DNA of 64,000 nt from Komagataeibacter xylinus (GCF_004302915.1 NZ_QQBI01000010.1:1-64000); one strand, 5' to 3'; shown: positions 1-9,473, numbered from the stretch's first letter. Numbers and translations: made by a program. The notes: generated by a model not told the origin, from the letters alone.

Positions 1-73
1 CGCCACCTGTCATCCTGTTCCGTTCCATACCAACACACGGAATCATATCTCGCATCAAAACACAACTGTAGTG

Positions 74-613
74 CTAGAACCCGTTCACCGTCGTCTGCCC
101 TGTCGCCATGGAATACGAGCAGGCCCGGTCCCCATCGGTTACCACCAGCCAGATGATGTTGCGCAGCCCGGTATAGAACTGCCCCGCATCGCGCAGCGAG
201 GTATAGCCATGGTGGCGGAACCACGCGGCGATGATAGTGGTGGGCTGGTTGCCAAACGATTTGCGGATCGTATCAAGCAGCTTGTCGCATTGCGGGCGGC
301 TGAAGCTGTCATGGTTCTGGTACCATATGCCCACCAGGATGCTGTTGCGCCTTGGGTCGAAATCGGCCACCGGCACCATGTCGCTGTCATAGGTGTCGGG
401 CAGGCTGTCAATTTCGTGCTGCATGGCGCGCTCGGCGCGGATCAGGCCAAGGTCCATCATGGTCAGCTTGTCGGAAAACAGGGTGCTGATGACCTGTGAG
501 GCCGGTGTCTGGGCAGCAGCGGTGGCACACCCCCATCCCAGCAGGGCAAGAAACACGAACAGATGGCGCAAGATATCCCCCATGGCGGACTGGCTGTGGT
601 TCATCCTTGTCAT
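74..613 (-). CDS. hypothetical secreted protein
   Basis: About 180 residues, no family recognised. The N-terminus has a hydrophobic core (LFVFLALLGW) followed by GCATAAAQT, a good signal peptidase I site, so the product is probably exported to the periplasm. The mature part is mixed and soluble-looking, with no repeats or membrane segments; it contains several tryptophans and the motif WYQNHDSFSRPQCDKLL. Starts are possible at 613, 604 and 583; all keep the signal peptide, and 613 is an arbitrary choice. It stands alone, divergent from the small gene at 740, with about 125 bases between them. Confidence 0.6.
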   Translation of the reverse strand: MTRMNHSQSAMGDILRHLFVFLALLGWGCATAAAQTPASQVISTLFSDKLTMMDLGLIRAERAMQHEIDSLPDTYDSDMVPVADFDPRRNSILVGIWYQNHDSFSRPQCDKLLDTIRKSFGNQPTTIIAAWFRHHGYTSLRDAGQFYTGLRNIIWLVVTDGDRACSYSMATGQTTVNGF

Positions 614-739
614 GGATGGGCGGCCATGACGGTGCCCCGGGTAACGGCCAGCCCTCATGTCATGACAGGAATTAAATAAAAATAACCTTTCAGGCCATAT
701 ATGTTGACTTGAATGTCATGCACATAAAGCCTATCTGCC

Positions 740-1012
740 ATGAATATAATGACTGACATGGCGGTGAACGGGAGTGCGCGCGATATGACACGGATGAAGC
801 TTGCCCTGCGTGGCTGGTTGCAGGTGGTGTGGGGCCAGATCGTGCGCGAAACCGGTTATGCCATCAGCCATGAACGCCTGCAGCGCCGTGGCCTGCTGAT
901 TGAAAAGCTCGGCCATGGCCTGCTCTACCGCGCCCACAGGCTGGGGGCGGCATCTGCTGCTGCCTCGGTGGCCGACCCTTATGCCACGCCCTCACGCGCA
1001 ACCGAAGGCTGA
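740..1012 (+). CDS. small hypothetical protein, weakly CsbD-like
   Basis: Up to 90 residues; in-frame ATGs at codons 1, 4 and 7 make the start uncertain. The middle has spaced glycines in the pattern W-G-Q-I...E-T-G...E-R-L-Q..G......G, which recalls the short amphipathic repeats of CsbD-type stress proteins, but the match is by eye and weak. The C-terminal third is alanine-rich and low complexity. A competing minus-strand frame covers part of it (731-937); the plus frame is preferred for its cleaner start region and helical pattern. It is followed by a palindromic repeat and then a converging efflux gene. Confidence 0.4.
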   Translation: MNIMTDMAVNGSARDMTRMKLALRGWLQVVWGQIVRETGYAISHERLQRRGLLIEKLGHGLLYRAHRLGAASAAASVADPYATPSRATEG

Positions 1013-1165
1013 AGCCGGGCAGGCCATCGTGCCTGTTATTTGAAGGATTCGTGACAAACGTGCCCGTTTTCCCCTGTTTCTGACAGGTCTTTCCACAGGG
1101 TTGCCCGGACATCCTTCCCCCGAATCTGGGGATAAATGCGCACCCGCAGCACGGATGGAAAAGAA

Positions 1166-1224
1166 GAAAAGTTTTTGGTGAAGCTTTGCCTTTTTTGAAA
1201 AAAGGCGACACCCAAGAACTTTTA
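1166..1224. repeat. intergenic palindromic repeat, copy 1
   Basis: Starts AAAAGTTTTTGGTG, contains GAAGCTTTGCC and CCTTTTTTGAAAAAAGG, and ends CACCCAAGAACTTTT. The outer ends are inverted copies of each other. It lies between converging genes (the small gene at 740 and the HlyD gene at 1240). It belongs to the family described in the findings. Confidence 0.75.
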
Positions 1225-1239
1225 TCATTTCACCGGCTC

Positions 1240-2190
1240 CTAACGGTGCCCCGCAAGGTGCTGCATGTCATCGCCCACATGGCGCAGCGCGTCGCGCACC
1301 GACATGTGGCGGCGGTTCCCTGCCTCTGACACGACCGTGACGGTGGCCGTCATGCCGGCTGCCAGCACGAGGCCGGACGGCACGCTATCGATATGCACCC
1401 GCACGGGAATGCGCTGCGCCAGCCGCACCCAGGTATAGACCGGGTCCACCGCGGGCAGCCCCTGTATGGAGGTGGCGGCGTTGTTGCTGGCAATGCCGCG
1501 CGTAATGCTTTCCACATGGCCGAACAGGGGTTCATGAAATCCCATCAGGTCCAGCCGCACGGGTTCGCCTTCGCGGATGGAATGGATTTTCGTCTCCTCG
1601 AAATACCCGTCCACCCAGTAGGAATCCGCATCGATGATCTGGATGTTCACATGCCCGGCACTGGCATAGTCGCCCGCGCGCATGGTCAGGTTGGTCACAT
1701 AGCCGTTGAGCGAACTGCGCACCTCGGTGCGCTCAAGGTCGATGCGCGCCTGCCGCAGGTCGGCCAGGGCCGCGGCGTATTGTGCTTCCGCCTGCTGGGC
1801 CACGGCCTCGAACTGCTGCTTTTCCTCGCCAGATACCGCCACACCGGAAATCTTCTGCCGGCGTTCGTATTGCGAGGTCTTGAACTCAAGGTCGGCGCGG
1901 CGTTCGTTGACCGCCGCCTCGGCAATATCCACCTTCACCCGGAAATCGAACGGGTCGATCACGTACAGCACGTCGCCCTTGTGCACGAACTGGTTGTCAT
2001 GCACGCGCACTTCATTGACCTGGCCCGAAATGCGCGGCGCGATATTGGCCACCTGCGCGCGGACCTGCCCGTTCCGTGTCCAGGGTGAGGCGGTATAATA
2101 ATCCCACAGCACGATGACCACGATGGCCGCGACACAAAGAATGGTCGCGGTAATGGCCAGGCGTACGAAGCGGTTTGCATATGCGAACAC
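1240..2190 (-). CDS. HlyD-family membrane fusion protein, AaeA/EmrA-like
   Basis: 316 residues. It links the inner-membrane pump to the outer membrane in export of aromatic acids or drugs. One N-terminal membrane helix (about residues 10-30) is followed by the lipoyl half-motif NIAPRISGQVNEVRVHDNQF, a coiled-coil hairpin (about 80-150) and a beta-barrel region containing YWVDGYFEETK. The start is GTG at 2190, 12 bases after the stop of the DUF1656 gene, so it is the last gene of the FUSC-DUF1656-HlyD operon. This order matches E. coli aaeB-aaeX-aaeA in content. The substrate cannot be read from the sequence. Confidence 0.85.
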   Translation of the reverse strand: MFAYANRFVRLAITATILCVAAIVVIVLWDYYTASPWTRNGQVRAQVANIAPRISGQVNEVRVHDNQFVHKGDVLYVIDPFDFRVKVDIAEAAVNERRADLEFKTSQYERRQKISGVAVSGEEKQQFEAVAQQAEAQYAAALADLRQARIDLERTEVRSSLNGYVTNLTMRAGDYASAGHVNIQIIDADSYWVDGYFEETKIHSIREGEPVRLDLMGFHEPLFGHVESITRGIASNNAATSIQGLPAVDPVYTWVRLAQRIPVRVHIDSVPSGLVLAAGMTATVTVVSEAGNRRHMSVRDALRHVGDDMQHLAGHR

Positions 2191-2202
2191 GTCAGCAGTC
2201 TT

Positions 2203-2397
2203 TCACAACATCAGGGTATACAGGCCGACAAGGCAGATCAGCAGGCCGAACTGGGCCAGCGGCGGGTTCCACACAAAGCGCCACAGGTTGAACCACGAGA
2301 GTGCGGCCCGCAGCACGAGCAGCGTGCACAGCGCCAGCCCAAGGTTCATGACAAAGGCCGAGACCAGCACGCCTTCCACATCCACGACCTGCCGCAT
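2203..2397 (-). CDS. DUF1656 (AaeX-like) small membrane protein
   Basis: 64 residues with two hydrophobic helices (about 10-32 and 42-62) and the family pattern F-V-W-N-P in between. Its ATG overlaps the FUSC stop codon as ATGA at 2396, so translation is probably coupled. Proteins of this family sit between FUSC pumps and their fusion proteins; their role is unknown. The assignment rests on size, topology and position. Confidence 0.8.
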   Translation of the reverse strand: MRQVVDVEGVLVSAFVMNLGLALCTLLVLRAALSWFNLWRFVWNPPLAQFGLLICLVGLYTLML

Positions 2398-4466
2398 CAG
2401 CCTGCCTTTTCCATTTTGATGATGCCGTAATGGCGCAGCCGGGGCTGGGCCGCGCGCCATGCGTGCAGCACCCCGTCCAGCCCGGCCAGCAGGTTGATCG
2501 CCGCCACCTGCTCGGGTTGTGGCAGGTAGGGGGAGGGAGCGGGCACGGCGTCACAGGCGTGTTGCAGGCGCGCGTCAAGGTCGCCCCAGGGCGCGTGCAG
2601 GCGCAGTTCGCGTGCGGCCAGTTCAGCCGCAGGCCGCAGCAGGGCATGGCCTTGCGCCTGGCGGGCATAGGCCCGCGCCCGCGCCAGCGCGCCATCGAGT
2701 TCGGTAAAGGCGGTGAAGCTTTCAAGCTGCCGGGCGCCGCTGGGGCTGGGCGGCAGGCGGTCGTTCCAGAACTGCATCTGGGCCAGCCGGTCATAGGCGC
2801 GGGTGAGGCGGGTCGGCCCATCGGCCTCGCCCCGGCCCGCCATCTGGCGTTCAAGCGCGCGCACGATGGTCGATGCCATCCAGAAGCGCTGCCTGCGGGC
2901 CGAGGGCGGAAACAGCAGCACGAGGATGATGAAGGCCAGCAGGGCGGCGAGCAGGTAGAAGATGTTACGATTGAGGAATTCGGTGGGGTTGTAGCTCTGG
3001 TGGTTGTCCAGCCCCAGCATGGCGAAGAAGAACACCCCGTAATTGAACCCGATCGCAGCCGTGCCCGGCCGCATGAGCAGCAAGCAGGCCAAAAAGGTCT
3101 GCGGCAGGAGCGCCAGTGCGAGGAAGGGCATGTCCGCCCCGTGCAGCAGCACGAAGAAGTTCAGCGCCGCCGCCGCCAGCACGCTGCACGGAATGCCGAT
3201 CACCGCCCCCATGCCAAAGCGGGCCGTATCGACATTGGTGGCCGCCAGCGTCAGGGTCAGCGCGGTCTGGGCCAGGGCCACGGTCGCCCCCGGCAGGCCG
3301 GTGATCACGCATACTGCCGCCGCGAACGAGAAGCCTACCAGCACCCGCAGCGCCCCGATGAAGGCGAGCAGGATGTTGGGCTGCGTTGCGATGGCAATGG
3401 TCTTGCTGTCGGCAGCGCTGCCGGTGCCGTCCACCAGCATCTGCTGGCCTGCATGCAGCCGCACGCGCGCGGTGAGCATGCGGGCCGCGCGCTCGATGGC
3501 GAAGGCTTCATCGGCATTGGGCACATGGCCGGGAAGCGCTTCGCGGATGGCCTGAAGGATGCGCAGCGTAAACCCCGCCTGGTCCAGCCGCAGGTCGGTC
3601 TGGCGCGCGATGCGGGCAATGGTCTCCTCAACAGCGGGGTCGATGTTGCCGTGGCCTGTGTGGCGGCCAAGGCCGCGCGCGCAGTCGAGCACCGTCAGCA
3701 TGGACACCATGGCCAGCCGCGCCCCGTTGGCCCGCATGCCGCCACGCTCGAATTCCGTGCGGGCGTAGGACAGGCGCGTGGTCAGCGCCAGAATGCCCCC
3801 GGCCAGCTTGATGTCGGCCTGTGCGCCGCGGTCATACAGGTGTTGCAGGGCCGCGCGCGCAGTCTCGCTGATGGGGCGGGTGAGCTGCTTCAGCCCGTTG
3901 GCCAGGCCGCGCGTGGCCTCGGGCGAGCCGGAGAGGATATTGACCACCGCCACCGCGAACACCCCAATGGTGATGGCCGAAGCCCGCGAGACTGCAATAT
4001 TGAACACATTCTGCGGCGTGTCGATGCAGTTGACCGCCACGAGTGCCACCGTATAGCCCGACAGCAGCGCGCCATAGGAGCGGAAGTCACGCTCGAGCGA
4101 CCCCACGAACGCACACGCCGCCAGCCACAGCGCAACCCCGCCCAGAAACGGCCCGCGCTGCTGGTTCCACACCGCCACCAGCACGATGGACACACCCATG
4201 CCCACCACCGTGCCGATAATGCGGTAAAATGCCTTGGAGAGCGCCTGCCCGCGCAGCGGCTGCGCCAGGATCATCACGGTCACGCCCACCAGGAGTGGGT
4301 TGTCAATCTGGACCCAGAACGCCGTGGCCAGCCCGATGACGAGCGAGCACCACGTGCGCAGGCTGAAGCCCAGCCACCCCGCAGGCAGCCTGTCAGCCCA
4401 GGGAAAATAGAGACGTGCCATGTCGCGCAGGCGCTGCCCTGCGTTTGCTGCCGCTGTGTCGGACAT
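2397..4466 (-). CDS. FUSC-family inner-membrane efflux pump, AaeB-like
   Basis: About 689 residues. The topology is duplicated: a block of transmembrane helices at about residues 30-170, a cytoplasmic helical domain, a second block at about 370-515, then a C-terminal soluble tail. This is the FUSC/AaeB arrangement. The N-terminal part has the family-like segment WVQIDNPLLVGVTVMILAQP. Translation most likely starts at ATG 4466 (MSDTAAANAG); AGGGAGG lies unusually close upstream, so an upstream ATG at 4502 is possible. First gene of the three-gene export operon. A second, distinct FUSC gene lies at 38895. Confidence 0.85.
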   Translation of the reverse strand: MSDTAAANAGQRLRDMARLYFPWADRLPAGWLGFSLRTWCSLVIGLATAFWVQIDNPLLVGVTVMILAQPLRGQALSKAFYRIIGTVVGMGVSIVLVAVWNQQRGPFLGGVALWLAACAFVGSLERDFRSYGALLSGYTVALVAVNCIDTPQNVFNIAVSRASAITIGVFAVAVVNILSGSPEATRGLANGLKQLTRPISETARAALQHLYDRGAQADIKLAGGILALTTRLSYARTEFERGGMRANGARLAMVSMLTVLDCARGLGRHTGHGNIDPAVEETIARIARQTDLRLDQAGFTLRILQAIREALPGHVPNADEAFAIERAARMLTARVRLHAGQQMLVDGTGSAADSKTIAIATQPNILLAFIGALRVLVGFSFAAAVCVITGLPGATVALAQTALTLTLAATNVDTARFGMGAVIGIPCSVLAAAALNFFVLLHGADMPFLALALLPQTFLACLLLMRPGTAAIGFNYGVFFFAMLGLDNHQSYNPTEFLNRNIFYLLAALLAFIILVLLFPPSARRQRFWMASTIVRALERQMAGRGEADGPTRLTRAYDRLAQMQFWNDRLPPSPSGARQLESFTAFTELDGALARARAYARQAQGHALLRPAAELAARELRLHAPWGDLDARLQHACDAVPAPSPYLPQPEQVAAINLLAGLDGVLHAWRAAQPRLRHYGIIKMEKAG

Positions 4467-4564
4467 GGCCTCCCTGACCGTTCGGTGGTCTTGGCATTCC
4501 ATACAATGGAAGTTGCAGCAAATTCATAACAAATGATGTACGGCGTCCTGCCCTGCGGCAGGTT

Positions 4565-5962
4565 TCATGCAGGCGAGAGCACCCGGTGGCGCACCACTTC
4601 GCCCACGATGATCAGCGCGGGGCTGGCCACGCCTGCTTCGGCGGCTTGCGCGGGCAGGTCGCCCAGCGTGCCGGTCAGTACGCGCTGGTCGGCCCGCGTG
4701 CCGCGCTCGACAATGGCGGCGGGCCACTGGGGCGGCAGGCCGTGCTCGACCAGTTTCGCGCACAGGGCAGGCAGGGCGGAGACACCCATGTAGATCACCA
4801 CCGTCTGGCCGGGGCGGGCCATGCTGTCCCATGGCAGGTGCAGCGTGCCGTCGGCGCGGGCATGGCCGGTCACGAACAGGCAGGCCTGTGCGCAGTCGCG
4901 GTGGGTGAGGGGAATGCCCGCATAGGCAGCACAGCCATTGGCCGCCGTAATGCCCGGCACCACCTGGAAGGGAATGGCGGATTCAAGCAGCGCCTCGATT
5001 TCCTCCCCGCCACGGCCAAACACGAACGGGTCGCCGCCCTTGAGCCGCAGCACGCGCTGGCCCGCCTGCGCGCGGCGGATCAGTTCGGCGTTGATCTCTT
5101 CCTGCGGCATGGTGTGGTTGTTGCGCCGCTTGCCCACGAACACCAGCTCCGCATCGCGGCGCACGCGGTCGAGCAGGGCGGGGGAGAGAAGCTGGTCATA
5201 CAGCACGCAATCGGCATTCTGCATCAGGTGCAGGGCGCGCAGCGTGAGCAGGTCCGGGTCACCGGGGCCTGCCCCCACCAGCCAGACCTCGCCGCGCGTG
5301 GCGGTGGTGGCGATGATGTCATCAAGCACCGCGCGCGCGCGGGTGGCATCGCCATTGCGGGCGGCCTGCGCGCCCGCACCATCAAGAAAGGTTTCCCATA
5401 CCTGCCTGCGCCGCGAAATATCGGGGCAGGCGGTACCCACATGCTCGCGCTGCTGCTGCATGAACACGGCCAGCGCGCCCGTGCCCTCGGGTATGGTGCT
5501 TTCCACCTGCTCGCGCAGGCGGCGCGCCAGAACGGGGGCGGCACCCCCGGTGGAAATGGCAATGCGCACCAGCCCGCGATGGATCTGGGCAGGCGTGATG
5601 AAGGTGGAAGGCTGCGGGTCATCAACTGCGCAGACGGGAATGTTCATGCCGCGCGCAATCGCGGCGGCCGCACGGTTGACATCACGGTCATCGGTCGCGG
5701 CATAGACCAGCCGGCAGCCGGGCATGGCGGCGCGCAGCGTTGCCTCATCCGCCGTGGAAGCGATGCGGGTGATGCTGCCTTCGTCCTCCCAACGCTGCAT
5801 CTCGGCATCGAGGCGGCCTGCGATCACCTCAACCCGGGCGCGGTGGGCAAGCAGGAGGCGCACCTTGTTGGCGGCGATCATGCCGCCCCCCACCACCAGC
5901 ACCCGGACACCGTCCAGCCGCAGCGCGATGGGAAACCATGCGGGTTCGGAAATATTGGTCAT
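4565..5962 (-). CDS. cysG: siroheme synthase CysG
   Basis: 465 residues, the usual length for the fused enzyme that makes siroheme from uroporphyrinogen III for sulfite and nitrite reductases. The N-terminal Met8-like half (1-215) has the NAD-binding loop VLVVGGGMIAANKV and acts as dehydrogenase/ferrochelatase. The C-terminal half is the SAM-dependent methyltransferase, with LVGAGPGDPDLLTLRA, the LRLKGGDPFVFGRGGEE motif and VVPGITAA. It is transcribed alone; cys genes are not adjacent. Confidence 0.95.
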   Translation of the reverse strand: MTNISEPAWFPIALRLDGVRVLVVGGGMIAANKVRLLLAHRARVEVIAGRLDAEMQRWEDEGSITRIASTADEATLRAAMPGCRLVYAATDDRDVNRAAAAIARGMNIPVCAVDDPQPSTFITPAQIHRGLVRIAISTGGAAPVLARRLREQVESTIPEGTGALAVFMQQQREHVGTACPDISRRRQVWETFLDGAGAQAARNGDATRARAVLDDIIATTATRGEVWLVGAGPGDPDLLTLRALHLMQNADCVLYDQLLSPALLDRVRRDAELVFVGKRRNNHTMPQEEINAELIRRAQAGQRVLRLKGGDPFVFGRGGEEIEALLESAIPFQVVPGITAANGCAAYAGIPLTHRDCAQACLFVTGHARADGTLHLPWDSMARPGQTVVIYMGVSALPALCAKLVEHGLPPQWPAAIVERGTRADQRVLTGTLGDLPAQAAEAGVASPALIIVGEVVRHRVLSPA

Positions 5963-6043
5963 GCGCTTGAAATCACCGGGCGTGCCGGCATCCTGTCAAC
6001 TGGGGAGGCGTGTCTGGTCCGTGCCGGGCGGCGTGAGATGGGT

Positions 6044-6193
6044 TTAGTGGGAGGCGACGTTCTTCACCCCTTCGGCATAGCCCCAGCGTGCCCATGTCGA
6101 GCGGTCCTTGACCGATCCCGGCGTGTTGGTGGCACAGGCGGCCAGTGACAGCACGATGGCACAGATGCCAAGAACGGGAAGAAAACGGGCCAA
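6044..6193 (-). CDS. 49-residue predicted lipoprotein
   Basis: Read directly from the minus strand: TTG start at 6193 with AGGAGG six bases upstream, and a TAA stop at 6044. The protein begins MARFLPVLGICAIVLSLAAC, so the signal sequence ends in a textbook lipobox (L-A-A-C, Cys20). The mature part is only 30 residues and contains RSTWARWGYAEGV. The ribosome binding site and lipobox together make this a convincing gene despite its size. It lies between cysG, which runs the same way, and the divergent panC. The function is unknown; small entericidin-like or outer-membrane-anchored peptides are comparable only in size. Confidence 0.75.
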   Translation of the reverse strand: MARFLPVLGICAIVLSLAACATNTPGSVKDRSTWARWGYAEGVKNVASH

Positions 6194-6368
6194 AAAAACC
6201 TCCTGCACGACGCAGCCCCCAGCCTAGCAGAAAAGCCCCGCCATCACCACGCCCCGTGTGAAGGGATGTGCATGCACCCCGCCTCTCGCCGGCCACGGCC
6301 AAAAGATGGTAAGCCGCACAGGCCCTGCCACGTGGCGTGCCGGGGCACGAACAGGGGGATTGCCGCTG

Positions 6369-7226
6369 ATGGAAACCGTAAGCACCGTTGCCGAACTGCG
6401 CCAGCATGTCCGTGCATGGAAAAAGGCAGGCGCGCGCGTGGGTGTGGTGCCGACCATGGGGGCGCTGCATGAGGGCCACCTTTCGCTGGTGCAGGCCGCG
6501 CGCGCGCGGGCGGACCGGGTGATTGCCACGGTTTTCGTCAATCCCATCCAGTTCGACAACGCTGATGATCTGGCAACCTACCCCCGCACGCTGGCGGAAG
6601 ACGGGCGGCTGCTGGCCGAGGCCGGGGTGGACCTGTTGTATGCGCCCACCGTGGCGCAGATGTACCCGCCCGGCTTCGCTACGCGCATCAGTGTATCGGG
6701 CGTGTCGGAGGGGCTGTGCGGTGGCGCCCGCCCCGGTCATTTTGATGGCGTGGCCACCGTCGTGTGCAAGCTGTTCATGCAGACGCTGGCCGAGTGCGCC
6801 TTTTTTGGCGAGAAGGATTTCCAGCAGGTGCAGGTCGTGCGCCGCATGGTGACCGATCTCGACCTGCCCATCGAGATCATCTCCTGCCCCACCCTGCGCG
6901 AGGCGGACGGGCTGGCGCTCTCCTCACGCAACCGGCGGCTGACCGCAGCGCAGCGGCAGGCGGCGGTGGCGCTGCCCCGCGCCCTTGCGGCCTGTGCCGA
7001 GGCGATTGCCACCGGCGCGGACGTGGCCACGGCGCTGGAGCGCGTAGCGAAGCAGGTGCGTGCTGCAGGTTTCGGCCCGGTGGATTATGTGGAACTGCGC
7101 CATGCAGAGAGCCTGCAACCGCTGGTCACCTGCCCGCCGGGCACGCCCGCGCGCGTGCTGGCGGCGGCATGGCTGGGCGATGTGCGGCTGATAGACGGCA
7201 TGGCTGTGCCCACGGTAGCGGGCTGA
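6369..7226 (+). CDS. panC: pantothenate synthetase PanC
   Basis: 285 residues. Condenses pantoate with beta-alanine, using ATP, to form pantothenate in CoA synthesis. The HIGH-like signature is [10 protein letters not shown] near residue 32, FVNPIQF follows, GEKDFQQ lies near 150, and the KMSKS-like loop is LALSSRN. The ATG at 6369 ([10 protein letters not shown]) has GGGGGAT just upstream and matches the usual N-terminus; the open frame reaches further back to 6258 but that part is not family-like. panB is not adjacent. Confidence 0.95.
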   Translation: METVSTVAELRQHVRAWKKAGARVGVVPTMGALHEGHLSLVQAARARADRVIATVFVNPIQFDNADDLATYPRTLAEDGRLLAEAGVDLLYAPTVAQMYPPGFATRISVSGVSEGLCGGARPGHFDGVATVVCKLFMQTLAECAFFGEKDFQQVQVVRRMVTDLDLPIEIISCPTLREADGLALSSRNRRLTAAQRQAAVALPRALAACAEAIATGADVATALERVAKQVRAAGFGPVDYVELRHAESLQPLVTCPPGTPARVLAAAWLGDVRLIDGMAVPTVAG

Positions 7227-7234
7227 ATAAGGAT

Positions 7235-7284
7235 AAAAGTTTCTGGGTGCCGCCTTTTTTCAAAAAAGCTTCACCAGGAACTTT
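7235..7284. repeat. intergenic palindromic repeat, copy 2
   Basis: AAAAGTTTCTGGGTGCCGCC, a TTTTTTCAAAAAA turn, then GCTTCACCAGGAACTTT. The halves are hybrid: the left arm is the GGTGCCGCC type, the right arm the GCTTCACC type. It lies between the converging panC and Trm112-like genes. Confidence 0.75.
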
Positions 7285-7292
7285 CATTCTAT

Positions 7293-7487
7293 TCAGGCAT
7301 CCAGCCTGCGGGCTTCATCGGGCAGCATGATGGGAATGCCGTCGCGCACGGGAAAAGCCAGCCCGGCGCGCTTGCTGATCAGTTCGCCCGCCTCGCGGTC
7401 ATAGACCAGCGGCCCCTTGGTCACGGGGCAGACGAGGATGGACAGCAGCCGGGGGTCGAGGGGCGGCGCGAGGGGCTTTTCGGTCAT
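7293..7487 (-). CDS. Trm112-like/YcaR-family small protein
   Basis: 64 residues from ATG 7487 (69 from 7502). It contains [14 protein letters not shown], which keeps one Cys of the first CxxC pair of Trm112 zinc-ribbon proteins, and ends [15 protein letters not shown], the family's diagnostic tail. In bacteria these proteins are small partners or chaperones of methyltransferases or are uncharacterised. Missing cysteines suggest that it no longer binds zinc, as is common in the YcaR group. Follows the LON-domain gene on the same strand after about 36 bases. Confidence 0.85.
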   Translation of the reverse strand: MTEKPLAPPLDPRLLSILVCPVTKGPLVYDREAGELISKRAGLAFPVRDGIPIMLPDEARRLDA

Positions 7488-7523
7488 GGTGGCGGGTTCC
7501 ATGCAGTTTGCGGTGGGTAATGG

Positions 7524-8294
7524 TTATGCGGGGGATGCACCCTCATCGGGTTCCTGTCCAGACCCTTCCAGCAGATCGCGCAGGATGCGCGCGCGGTCGG
7601 CAGGCGTAGGGGCCTCGAGCATTTTCTGGCGCGGCGCCGTGCCAAAGGGGCAGATCATGGGCAGGGTGACCAGTAGCGCTGCGTCATCCATCTGGTGCAG
7701 CGCGTCCCACTGGGTGCTGACGCCCTGTGCCTCGCAGAAGTCATGCAGCGCGTTGAGCAGCCCCTCGCGGTCGAAGGGGATGTTGTCCTCCACATCGGTC
7801 AGGTCGGACACGAAGGACGAGGTATCGACCCGCGCCACCCGGTAGCCACGCCGCAGCCCCGTCTCGCGCAGCAGGCGGAAGCGCGCGATGCCGGTCAGCG
7901 TGATGGCGTAGGTACCGTCCGCGCGTTCGGTCATGGCGGTGATGCGGCCCACGCAGCCAATGGTGTACAGCGGCGGGGTGTGGCTGTAGCCATCATCCAT
8001 GCCGGGGTCATCAGCCCCCTCATCAAGCGGGGTGTCATCCATGCCATCGAGCAGGCGGGGCTGGATCATGCCGATCAGCCGGTTGCCGGCCAGCGCGTCC
8101 TCCACCAGCGCGATGTAGCGCGGCTCGAACACATTGAGCGGCAGCCGCCCGTGGGGCAGCAGCAGGGCCTCATCAAGCGGGAACAGCCCCAGCTCGGCGG
8201 GGAAGTCCGCCAGCGTCATTTCGCTCACCAGCGGGATGCGGCGCGGGATGTCATCATGAATGACGACCACCCCGCTTTCGTCATGCCGCGTCAC
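7524..8294 (-). CDS. LON peptidase substrate-binding-domain protein
   Basis: 256 residues. Has the N-terminal LON-type domain without ATPase or protease parts: ELGLFPLDEALLLPHG, then PLNVFEPRYIALVEDAL, IGCVGRIT and GIARFRLL. Its role in bacteria is not defined. The GTG at 8294 overlaps the thioredoxin stop as GTGA, so it is probably translated by coupling; the open frame extends to 8357 inside the thioredoxin gene, which argues against the longer start. The pairing of a CnoX-like thioredoxin with this protein is frequent in alphaproteobacteria. Confidence 0.88.
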   Translation of the reverse strand: MTRHDESGVVVIHDDIPRRIPLVSEMTLADFPAELGLFPLDEALLLPHGRLPLNVFEPRYIALVEDALAGNRLIGMIQPRLLDGMDDTPLDEGADDPGMDDGYSHTPPLYTIGCVGRITAMTERADGTYAITLTGIARFRLLRETGLRRGYRVARVDTSSFVSDLTDVEDNIPFDREGLLNALHDFCEAQGVSTQWDALHQMDDAALLVTLPMICPFGTAPRQKMLEAPTPADRARILRDLLEGSGQEPDEGASPA

Positions 8295-9259
8295 GAAAAC
8301 AGCAGCGAGGACATGCGCCGCCGCGCGGCCACGGTGTCGGGGTCGGTCTGGCCCCATGCCTCGAACAGGCGGATGAGCTGCAGGCGGGCGGCATCATCAT
8401 TCCACTGCCGGTCCTCCTTCATGATGGTCAGCAGCTCATCGGCGGCTTCCGCGCGCTTGCCCGCGGCATTCAGCGCAGCGGACAGCTCGAATCGGGCGGC
8501 GTAATCCTTCGGGTTGGCGGCAATACGGGCACGGATTTCCTCGGCTTCCTCCGCAGCCTTGCGGCCTTCGCGCTTGAGTTCGAGCGCGGCGCGCGCACCC
8601 GTTATCTCGGCATGGCTGGCAATGGCGGCGGGCGCGTCGGCAAGTGCCGTCTCGGCCCCTTCCTCATCGCCCATCTCGATCAGCGCGCGGGCCAGCCCAC
8701 CCCAGGCGGCGGGGTTTTCGGGCTCGATCTCGAGCACCTGCGAGAACAGGCCCGCCGCCGCTTCCGCGCGGCCTTCGGCCATGTCCATCCGGGCGGCCTC
8801 GATCAGCTCGGCTGCGGGCAGGACGCCGCCGCCCGCGGCCTTGAGGGCGTTCTCGACAAAGCGCCGCACTTCGCTCTCGGGCTTGGCGCCCTGCATCATG
8901 TCCAGGATCTGGCCCTGCCAGAACACGGCCACGAGCGGGATCGACTGCACCGGCAGGCCGATCTGGCCAAGCTGCTGCACCAGCGCGCGGTTGGCATCGA
9001 CATCAATCTTGACCAGCCGCACGCGCCCGCGCGCCGCGCGCACCACTTTTTCCAGCACCGGGGTGAGCTGCTTGCACGGGTTGCACCACGTGGCCCAGAA
9101 ATCGACCAGCACCGGCATGTCGCGGCTGGCTTCCACCACGTCGCGCATGAAGGTGTTCTGCGTGCCGTCCATGACCGGGTCGGGGCCGCCGCCAGGTGCA
9201 GCAGCGCCTGCGGGGCCCGCACTGGCAGGGCGGGGGGTCTGGCCGATGATGTAGTCCAT
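8291..9259 (-). CDS. thioredoxin-domain chaperone, CnoX/YbbN-like
   Basis: 322 residues. Thioredoxin fold at about 25-140 with the active site FWATWCNPCKQL, followed by a TPR-like helical C-terminal half (about 150-320). This is the CnoX/YbbN architecture, which protects client proteins under oxidative stress and passes them to GroEL. Unlike E. coli CnoX it keeps both redox cysteines (WCNPC), so it may be redox-active. The start is ATG 9259 (MDYIIGQTPR); upstream codons lack family character. First gene of the thioredoxin-LON-Trm112 run. Confidence 0.88.
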   Translation of the reverse strand: MDYIIGQTPRPASAGPAGAAAPGGGPDPVMDGTQNTFMRDVVEASRDMPVLVDFWATWCNPCKQLTPVLEKVVRAARGRVRLVKIDVDANRALVQQLGQIGLPVQSIPLVAVFWQGQILDMMQGAKPESEVRRFVENALKAAGGGVLPAAELIEAARMDMAEGRAEAAAGLFSQVLEIEPENPAAWGGLARALIEMGDEEGAETALADAPAAIASHAEITGARAALELKREGRKAAEEAEEIRARIAANPKDYAARFELSAALNAAGKRAEAADELLTIMKEDRQWNDDAARLQLIRLFEAWGQTDPDTVAARRRMSSLLFS

Positions 9260-9473
9260 ATGGTCGCATATCCTGTCGGTCTGGCGGCAGGCATGGGCGG
9301 GTCGCTTGCGCATGGCCCGTCCTGCCGGTTTTCATTCTTGTGCAATAGATTGGCATTCCCCGCGAGTGTCGCAACCGCCTTGTGGGGGGATGAAAAAAAA
9401 CTTCAGAAAATGCATTTTTCCCCCTTGCGGCCCCCACGGGTTTACCGTAAAACCCGCTTCACCGACACGGAGC

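Noticed and set aside
2430-4529. Long plus-strand frame of 699 codons opposite the FUSC gene
   Set aside because: Shadow of GC-rich codons; composition is His/Arg/Gln rich with no hydrophobic segments or family match.
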